Source of the DNA: Limnomonas spitsbergensis
Lineage: Eukaryota > Chlorophyta > Chlorophyceae > Chlamydomonadales
Assembly: GCA_037349105.1 (NCBI GenBank)
Contig: JAYJMM010000029.1
Coordinates: 248,001 to 312,000, forward strand
Direction of reading: 5' to 3'
Length of the DNA stretch: 64,000 nucleotides
Shown here piece by piece: positions 58,701 through 64,000 of the stretch (positions are counted from its first letter, which is position 1; each line of letters starts with the position of its first letter). The notes below the pieces were generated by a model. The model saw only the letters and a list, made by a program, of their open reading frames with translations. It did not search any database and was not told where the DNA came from. Made by a program: the position numbers and the translations under genes.

Positions 58701-61700
58701 CATTAATCTCCTGTTCCCCGGGGAGTCTCTGCCCACCTGTACAAGTCATCCCGACCCTCAGTGCTGGCAAAGTAAAGCAGCCTCTCCTTCTCCAGCTCTG
58801 CAGACTCGGGGGTGAAATGCGCAAGGACCTGGAAGAGGCGGCGCCGTGGGGACGCACCCGCCACGTCCAGCACGCCCTACGACAGCAAGAGCTCTAGTCA
58901 ACGGCTGGTTGCTTCAGAGCTTTGGGGTAAAAATATTACTTACCGGTAAAAGCATAAAAAACACCTCCGTCCTTTACAACAGCGATGCCGTCCATTGCAA
59001 GAGCGATGTTAGGGGGTGGACAAGGAGGAGGGCAGCAAACTCGAGATATCTGCAAGCCTGCAAGTGCGGTCATGCTGCTGCCTCCCAATGCACAGCCAGC
59101 ACACCACCAGCACACGACCAGCATATTGCCAGCACACCGCCAGCCCACTGCCAGCCCACCACCAGCACACCGCCAGCCCACTGCCAGCCCACTGCCAGCC
59201 CACCACCAGCACACTGCCAGCTCACCGCCAGCTCACTGCCAGCACACCACCAGCACACCGCTAGCACACAGCCAGCACAACGCCAGCACACCGCCAGCAC
59301 ACCACCAGCACACCACCAGCATACCGCCAGCACACCGCAAGCACACTGCCAGCACACCGCCAGCACACCACCAGCACACCACCAGCACACTGCCAGCACA
59401 ACACCAGCACACTACCAGCATACCGCCAGCACACCGCTAGTACACCGCTAGCACACTACCAGCACAGCGCAAGCACAATGCCAGCTCACCGCCAGCTCAC
59501 CGCCAGCACACCACCAGCACACCACCAGCACACCACCAGCACACCGCAAGCACACCGCAAGCACAATGCCAGCTCACCGCAAACACACCGCAAGCACACT
59601 GCCAGCACACCGCAAGCACACCGCAAGCACACCACCAGCACACCACCAGCACACCACCAGCACACCGCAAGCACACCGCAAGCACAATGCCAGCTCACCG
59701 CCAGCACACCCGAATTTTCACGTCCCGCGCTTTACACAAAGCACTCCCTCGATTTTCACCCCCCTGGACATTGCTCTAATGAGAATTTAGTCGCACCAGA
59801 TTCACGCCTAAGTCATGCTCCAGGCTGAAGGGGCCTGCCGGTCCTTGTATTACCCGTAGAAGGATTCCTCTGCTCTTTCAAGTGTCAGCAGGTTCACGCC
59901 TTGGCCATGCTCCAGGCTGAAGGGGCCTATGGTAACGGCACGGACATGGCCTAGGCCCATGCCGCGCTGTTTCCTTAACCCTCGCACCCCTGCAGGGTGT
60001 AGTTTCCTTTCTTTCTTTATTTGGAGGGGCCTGCTGGTCCTTGTATTACTAAAGAGCATTCCTCTGCTCTTTCAGGTGTCATCAAGATTGCGTCAAGGTC
60101 ATGTTCCAGGCTGCAAGAGAGAAACCATCTTCTTTGCTCCTAGTGGTCTTAACAGCCCTCACCTAGTGACCTTCACAAAGAACCGGATGCTGCCGGCGGC
60201 CACCAAGTAAGACCAGCCCTAGACCAGCCGGTGGACAGTGCCTCCCGAGGAGCATAGCTAGCTGCACCAGGACCCCTCATTCACATTCCTCAATGCAGCT
60301 GAAGCATGCTTACCATCTGTCAACCCTGCTGCTAACCAGCCCTCACCTCCACAAATGACCGGATGGTGCCAGTGGCCACCTGCCTCATCTGCCCAGCTGG
60401 GGGATCAGCAGGAGTCACCTAATCGGGAGGCCGGACACAGAGGGGTCGCATTCAGTGCTCGCTGCAGAATGAACCAGACTTGGGCATCGCAATTAGTGCT
60501 CGCTACAGAAAGAATGAATGAGACTTGGGCATCGCATTCAGTGCTTGTCTCAGGGAACCCCGGACAGGGGTCGCAGGCAGAGCTTGTTTCAGAGTGCACC
60601 ATTCAGGGGTTGCATTCAGTGATCTGCTACGCGGCAGCCCATACACACAGAATCAGGCGTGCGCTAGTCCTAATCCTTGGCTAAATAGGGTGCAGAAGTG
60701 TGACAGCCCACGCACACAATATCAGGCGCATGCTAGCACTGACCATCGGGTGCAGAGGCGTGGCAGCGCTGGCTCTGCCTGCCTATGTTGCCTGCACGCC
60801 CGAAATGCAGAGCCACCCCATGGCATCAACACCCATAAACTGCCCCTCTCCCCAGCTAGGCCTCGTGCGTCCCCAGACCTCTCCCCTGCCAGCTGAACCT
60901 CACACACACTTCGCCAGTTCCAGCTCAAACTTGCGCGTTCCCCAAGGCCCCAGACCTCTCCCCTGCCAGCTGAACCTCACACACACTTCGCCAGTTCCAG
61001 CTCAAACTTGCGCGTTCCCCAAGGCCCCAGACCTCTCCCCTGCATCCCCGCACCTCTATTCGCTGACGGCCGTCAAGTCCCAGCCTCTCGAGGAAGGCAT
61101 CCACAGCAGCAGGCTCAGGAACCGGCCACACGCTCAGCAGGTCACCGGGTTGGTACACCTCCATGGCGCCAGAACCTCTGATGGAAAGCTCAATGTGCCT
61201 TAGGGGTTGAGGGAGGTGGGGGGCTGGAGGGTCAGCAGGTCACCTAGCTCATTAACTTGCTTGGCGCCGAAACCTCTGATGAAAAAACTCAATGCATCTA
61301 AAAGCATATGTGCGCAATGGGTGACACTGAATCCTTAACCCGAAACCCGAATCCAGAGGATCCTCAGACTTTTGACCTGTATGGCTCTGGAACCTCTGAT
61401 GGAAAGCTAAATGAGCTTGCCCGCATGCACATCAGGGGTTGAGGGGATGGACAGGAGGACAGGGGACGAGGGGAAGGATAGCTCAATGTGCTTAAGCGCA
61501 TGCACGGAAGAGGTTGAGAGGACAGGGACGGGGTCAAAGCAATGGACAGATCGATGTTGCTAGGGTCATGCACCAAGGGTTGAGGTATGAGCTGGGGCTC
61601 AGCGGGCATCATGCCTCGCCTACAGCTCAGCTAAATCAGTGCCTGCAGCTTGCATGGATGGCCAAGTGCAGGAAGCCCTGCTGCCTGGGGTATGAGTAAA

Positions 61701-63363
61701 ATGCTGGTCGAAGTGGGTCCCCATCGGCGCAGTGGTGGCTGCCCAGCGGCCTGCCAAAGGCACTCAGATGCACACTAAAAGAGACACCAGCGCTCGCGCT
61801 CGGAGCTCAGCCTTCCCCCCTCACAAATACTCGGCAACACAAAAAGGACTAGCAGTTCAAATTCAAATTCAAACTCTTGACATCACAGCCAGGATCCCTC
61901 CTTCCATTCAGGACCAGGTTCAGGATCCCTCTTTTGATCTTTTCCATCCTCACCGCACATCCTGGAAATGGTCTTGGCCAGTGATTCGCTTGTTGGTCAG
62001 CATGGGGGCCAGAAACGGACGCTCGGGACCATACTGGTGGTGTACAGTCTCATGGCCTGGGGAATTTGCAGAGCCAAGAAGGGTTTAGGGTTAAGGATTT
62101 TACTTTCAGGAACGGACGCCCCAGTCTGTACCGCTGATGTACAACCTCAGGTCCAGCAGCATTCGCAAAGCAATAGCATTTAGGGTTTAGGGTACAGACA
62201 TCTAATTTTAGAAATGGACGCTCCGGTCCGCACCGCTGATGTAGAACCTCAGGTCCAGCAGCATTCGCAGGGTAATAACAAGGCTTCAGCATGCAGATTT
62301 GCATTTGTCCAAAACAGAGGCTCCGGTCCGTACCGCTGGTGTGCCGCGTCATGTTCTGCGGCATTCACAGAGAAAGAGGCAGATTAGAGCAGTGCCTTCC
62401 CAGTGCGCACCAGACCAGATTCACAGGGCTTCCGGGAGGCCACCCTTGGTTCAATAATAGGGAAATCTTGGCCAGCCTACGGCCGGTGGCCTCAGCTGCA
62501 AGGCTTGCTGCACCAGGACCCCCTCAGCCATAGGCCTAGTAATGCACCTTGCCTGCAGCTGAAGCACCAATAATAAACAGCAGAAGTCATGCAAGTGAAG
62601 CACATCTGAATAAGCGGCAGTCGTCACCTGCTGCATCCCAGCCTGAGGGCAGCGTCCCTCCAGCGGCCTGCGTGGCGACTCTTTTGAAGGCGGCAGCGGC
62701 AGCGACTGAAGCCGTCAGCCGCGCGTCCTCAGCGTCGACGGCGTCCTCGTCCGATGGCAGCGCAGGCGACAAGGAGTCCGCGTGCGGTCCGGTCGCTGCG
62801 TCCAGGAGGGTCGACGAGCCCGAGGGTGCAGGCGCGGGCGAGGAGTCTGCATGCGGTCCGGCTGCTGCGTCCAGGAGTTTGACGAGGTACCTGGGCTGCC
62901 CCAGCTGCATGACTGTGGAGTCGTCTAGGACAGGCTGTGGGGGGGAGTTCAGGTTCAAGGGGTTTAGATTTTCAGGAGTTAGCAAGCCCAGCAGCCAGCC
63001 TTAACCTGTACCCCTCACCATACCCCACGCTTGCTTGGACTGGGGACACCCAGTCCTCATGGCTCACCATGAGTCGGACAGCCAGCTTAAATCTGAACGC
63101 CTAATCCCTAACCCTTCATCCTGGGCAGCCCTGTCAGTGGATGTGCAGCCTGCCAACATCCTCAACCCTCATCCCTAGACCCTCACCATGGGCAGCCCTG
63201 CAGGCAGTGGATGTGCGGCCCTCATGGCTGACCACATGCCTTGCAGCCAGCGGTCTAGTCCCGCCTCATACCCGCTGGCATGTTGGTCATCCCCAAGGCC
63301 CAGGTCCAACAGGCTGGAGGCGCCCAGGCCAGCCATGCGGCGGGACAGCTTCTTGGCAGCTAC
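52736..63363 (-). CDS. NADPH-dependent diflavin oxidoreductase (NDOR1/Tah18 type), partial, 9 exons
   Basis: Transfers electrons from NADPH through FAD and FMN to the CIAPIN1/Dre2 iron-sulfur protein in cytosolic Fe-S assembly. Exons in order: 63363-63187, 62934-62628, 62056-61954, 61198-61054, 60388-60347, 58876-58737, 56754-56620, 54278-53699 and 52966-52736 (stop). All junctions are GT-AG with matching phases, giving 619 residues. Seen: the end of the flavodoxin domain (AAKKLSRRMAGLG, GLGDDQHASGYEAGLDRWL), a linker with LGQPRYLVKLL, the FAD domain (RPFLAPMLTNKRITG, ELSIRGSGAMEVYQPGDLL, SPRRRLFQVLAHF, RQFSLASS), the NADPH domain (VAVVEWITPYKRQRRGLCSS, GPGTGVAPFRSFLEE, FFGCRNRGSDCYYL) and the C-terminal ERIAARSGGM...YHVEAWS. 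The N-terminal flavodoxin exons lie beyond the right edge. Introns are swollen by minisatellites, MITEs and exon-edge copies. Methionine synthase reductase or P450 reductase fit less well. Confidence 0.9.
53030..53115. repeat. Decayed copy of the 5' edge of reductase exon 52966-52736
   Basis: On the minus strand, 'tttgaggagcatgtcgctgg' then 'tgtgtgggacctac' parallels the exon's 'ctggaggagcatgccgccg' and 'tggtgtgggacctgc'. It sits in the intron just upstream of the exon. Confidence 0.6.
54290..55110. repeat. Amplified acceptor edge of reductase exon 54278-53699, including a 75-bp tandem array
   Basis: The exon boundary reads 'cttcccccggatgcatcctg' then 'cggggttcaaag' on the plus strand. About ten diverged versions follow upstream in the intron. 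Six form an exact-period 75-bp array (54399-54880) around 'ggatcctgcagagtttaagg' and 'ttaagggtttagggtggac'; others lie at 54955, 55015 and 55075. The AG acceptor is kept (ctgcag). Embedded TTTAGGG words are telomere-like but sparse. Confidence 0.8.
55180..55395. repeat. 'taaccctgaactccttatcccc' tandem repeat
   Basis: About nine imperfect units of 22-25 bp with CCCTAAA-like words, in the same reductase intron. Probably drifted from the neighbouring TTTAGGG-rich array. Confidence 0.7.
56815..57175. repeat. Tandem decayed copies of the 5' part of reductase exon 56754-56620
   Basis: Three units contain 'acctccagcaggctccgacc' or variants followed by 'ctctgattgtacctg', like the real exon start and acceptor at 56720-56765. 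The most distant one degenerates into 'cctccagcagtac' units. All lie upstream of the exon. Confidence 0.75.
57554..57730 (-). mobile_element. MITE-family copy in a reductase intron
   Basis: Starts CAGTGTTTTATTTCAGTGCG and carries 'aggccgatggggaccaaacc' and 'gcagcagggcttgctgcgcc'. The right end is lost near 57730. Confidence 0.6.
57795..58345. repeat. 39-bp minisatellite, about 14 copies
   Basis: The unit is 'gagggcggaggtttcaactt' plus 'ccacgtaccgctttgtttg'. Being a multiple of three, it keeps frames open on both strands (13-residue repeats), which look like proteins but sit inside an intron of the diflavin reductase gene. Confidence 0.95.
59093..59712. repeat. 11-bp minisatellite, about 55 copies
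   Basis: The unit is cagcacaccac with variants (cgc, tgc, cgcaa). It lies in the reductase intron between exons 60388-60347 and 58876-58737. Cys/Trp-rich or His/Pro/Thr-rich open frames here are artefacts of the repeat. Confidence 0.95.
59928..60030 (+). repeat. Dispersed short repeat (copy 2)
   Basis: 'gccgcgctgtttccttaacc', 'ctcgcacccctgcagggtgt' and 'tttctttctttatttgg' pair with 35665-35765. In a reductase intron. Confidence 0.6.
60165..60220. repeat. Copy of reductase mini-exon 60388-60347
   Basis: The minus strand encodes AAGSIRFFVK where the real 14-codon exon has ATGTIRSFVE. The donor-side context (ctcacctagtgacc against ctcacctccaca) is shifted by an insertion. A decayed duplicate downstream of the exon, or possibly an alternative exon. 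Confidence 0.55.
60870..61050. repeat. ~91-bp direct repeat, about 2 copies
   Basis: 'agctgaacctcacacacact', 'tcgccagttccagctcaaac' and 'ttgcgcgttccccaaggccc' are repeated almost identically, immediately downstream of reductase exon 61198-61054. Confidence 0.85.
61235..61510. repeat. Decayed copies of the 5' edge of reductase exon 61198-61054
   Basis: 'ggcgccgaaacctctgatga', 'ggctctggaacctctgatgg' with 'aaagctaaatgagc', and 'gatagctcaatgtgcttaag' repeat the exon start (ggcgccagaacctctgatgg, then aaagctcaatgtgccttag). Three copies, all upstream of the true acceptor. Confidence 0.75.
61610..61795 (+). mobile_element. MITE-family copy in a reductase intron
   Basis: 'cctacagctcagctaaatca', 'ggaagccctgctgcctgggg', 'cgcagtggtggctgcccagc' and an end 'gatgcacactaaaagagaca'. 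Termini partly decayed. Confidence 0.5.
62100..62365. repeat. Three decayed copies of the 5' edge of reductase exon 62056-61954
   Basis: Each copy encodes on the minus strand a version of the exon's HQYGPERPFL (HQRYRLGRPFLK, HQRCGPERPFLK, RHTSGTDRSL) and carries a cag or gaat-rich acceptor region. Spacing is about 100 bp. All lie upstream of the real exon. Confidence 0.8.
62390..62580 (-). mobile_element. MITE-family copy in a reductase intron
   Basis: Starts CAGTGCCTTCCCAGTGCGC and ends AATAATAAACAG, with 'ctacggccggtggcctcagc' in the body. No target duplication seen. Confidence 0.6.
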
Positions 63364-63514
63364 CTGATAACGGCGAGGGGGTTTGGGGGGTGAATGCATC
63401 AGCGGGTTCGTGTTGTCGTTCGGTTTGACCCTGCGATTATTTTCGTCCGAAGAGCAGGCAGGAGGGGTCACGAGCATTGGAATGCGCGTTTGAACGAAAC
63501 AAGTTCATTGCAGG

Positions 63515-63755
63515 GTGCTCAAGCCATAATGCAGCTACCATTCAGCTACAATGCAGATACCATTCAGATACAGTGCAGAAACAATTCAGCCAGATCGCGG
63601 CCTGTGGCCAGAGTGGGGCGATGCCTTCGTGCTACAAACTCTACTGCCTAGGCCACCAGCCGTACGCAGGTCAAGGTTCGGCCTCCATCAGCCCAGTGGT
63701 GGCTGAGCTGCAGTGTGCCAAAGGTGGGACCCGAAGTACACTACAGAAAAACGGT
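63515..63755 (+). mobile_element. MITE-family copy with expanded end
   Basis: The 'cattcagctacaatgcag' end is repeated several times at 63530-63590. The body has 'actgcctaggccaccagccg' and 'cagcccagtggtggctgagc'. It lies upstream of the first reductase exon in the window. Confidence 0.5.
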
Positions 63756-64000
63756 TATTTGCGCCTGTGGTCAAAACAGGCAGCACACACTGTGCAGGGC
63801 CGCAGTGTGTGTTTGTGTGGGTGTGGTAGATACAGTGAGGACAGGAATTCTGAAGTAGATTCAAAGAATCAGGGGTCAGCTGTACCATTAATCAACCTAA
63901 GGCAGTTTCCATGCGTTTTTATGGACCCTGGCATGATTTGGACAGGTCTGCTTTATTTACAAGACCCTGCTATCACTATGACAAAATTTCATTTCCACTT
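63756..64000. other. No feature recognised
   Basis: Should be intron of the diflavin reductase gene, whose flavodoxin exons lie further right. A 'tgtgtgtttgtgtgggtgtg' run is the only structure. Confidence 0.4.

Noticed and set aside
59070..59828. Cys/Trp-rich and His/Pro/Thr-rich repeat proteins
   Set aside because: Artefacts of an 11-bp minisatellite in an intron; reading frame is not conserved between units.
61860..61895. 'caaattcaaattcaaac' as a regulatory motif
   Set aside because: Short simple repeat in an intron with no positional support.

Overview
This is nuclear DNA from an intron-rich, repeat-rich eukaryote, most likely a green alga. The coding signal comes in short exons joined by GT-AG introns with matching phases. 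One gene has a plant/algal NTF2-like domain, TTTAGGG-like strings occur in introns, and the mobile elements are eukaryotic. I cannot name the species. No single open reading frame shows the host genes; I rebuilt them by joining homologous exon translations at phase-consistent splice sites, so exon borders are predictions.

Layout: (1) 84-11237, minus: a GH125 (Mug157-type) alpha-mannosidase gene in at least 12 exons, running off the left edge. One intron holds a 2.6 kb minisatellite of 17-bp units. (2) 12189-24892: a young non-autonomous, gag-only retroelement with a split-repeat layout. Its left terminal repeat is interrupted by 2358 bp of mitochondrial DNA (nad1 and cox1 fragments that need TGA=Trp, plus many perfect hairpins). 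(3) 24893-31700: relics, including a LINE 3' end, LINE-tail repeats and one weak two-exon gene. (4) 31780-32890, minus: two exons of a protein resembling the algal/protist 'RaWClwE' domain family. (5) 33391-40843, plus: an NTF2-like domain followed by a long coiled coil, with two in-frame TAG codons in the last exon. (6) 41967-44351, minus: a complete six-exon ALG14. (7) 47910-50555, minus: a predicted secreted protein with a signal peptide, duplicated exons, a ShK-like domain and a repeat (propeller-like) domain; its 3' end is duplicated at 51.6-52.1 kb. (8) 52736-63363, minus: nine exons of a diflavin reductase of the NDOR1/Tah18 type, cut by the right edge.

Two themes stand out. First, introns of several unrelated genes hold tandem, decayed copies of the neighbouring exon edge with its splice site, mostly just upstream of the true acceptor. 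This looks like a recurrent way for introns to grow and to accumulate decoy splice sites. Second, the window is layered with mobile DNA: a ~200-bp hAT-like MITE family (8-bp target duplications seen), LINE tails, a MITE nested in a LINE tail, and a NUMT nested in a retroelement repeat. ALG14 and possibly GH125 touch N-glycan metabolism and the diflavin reductase serves cytosolic Fe-S assembly; nothing suggests they are co-regulated.
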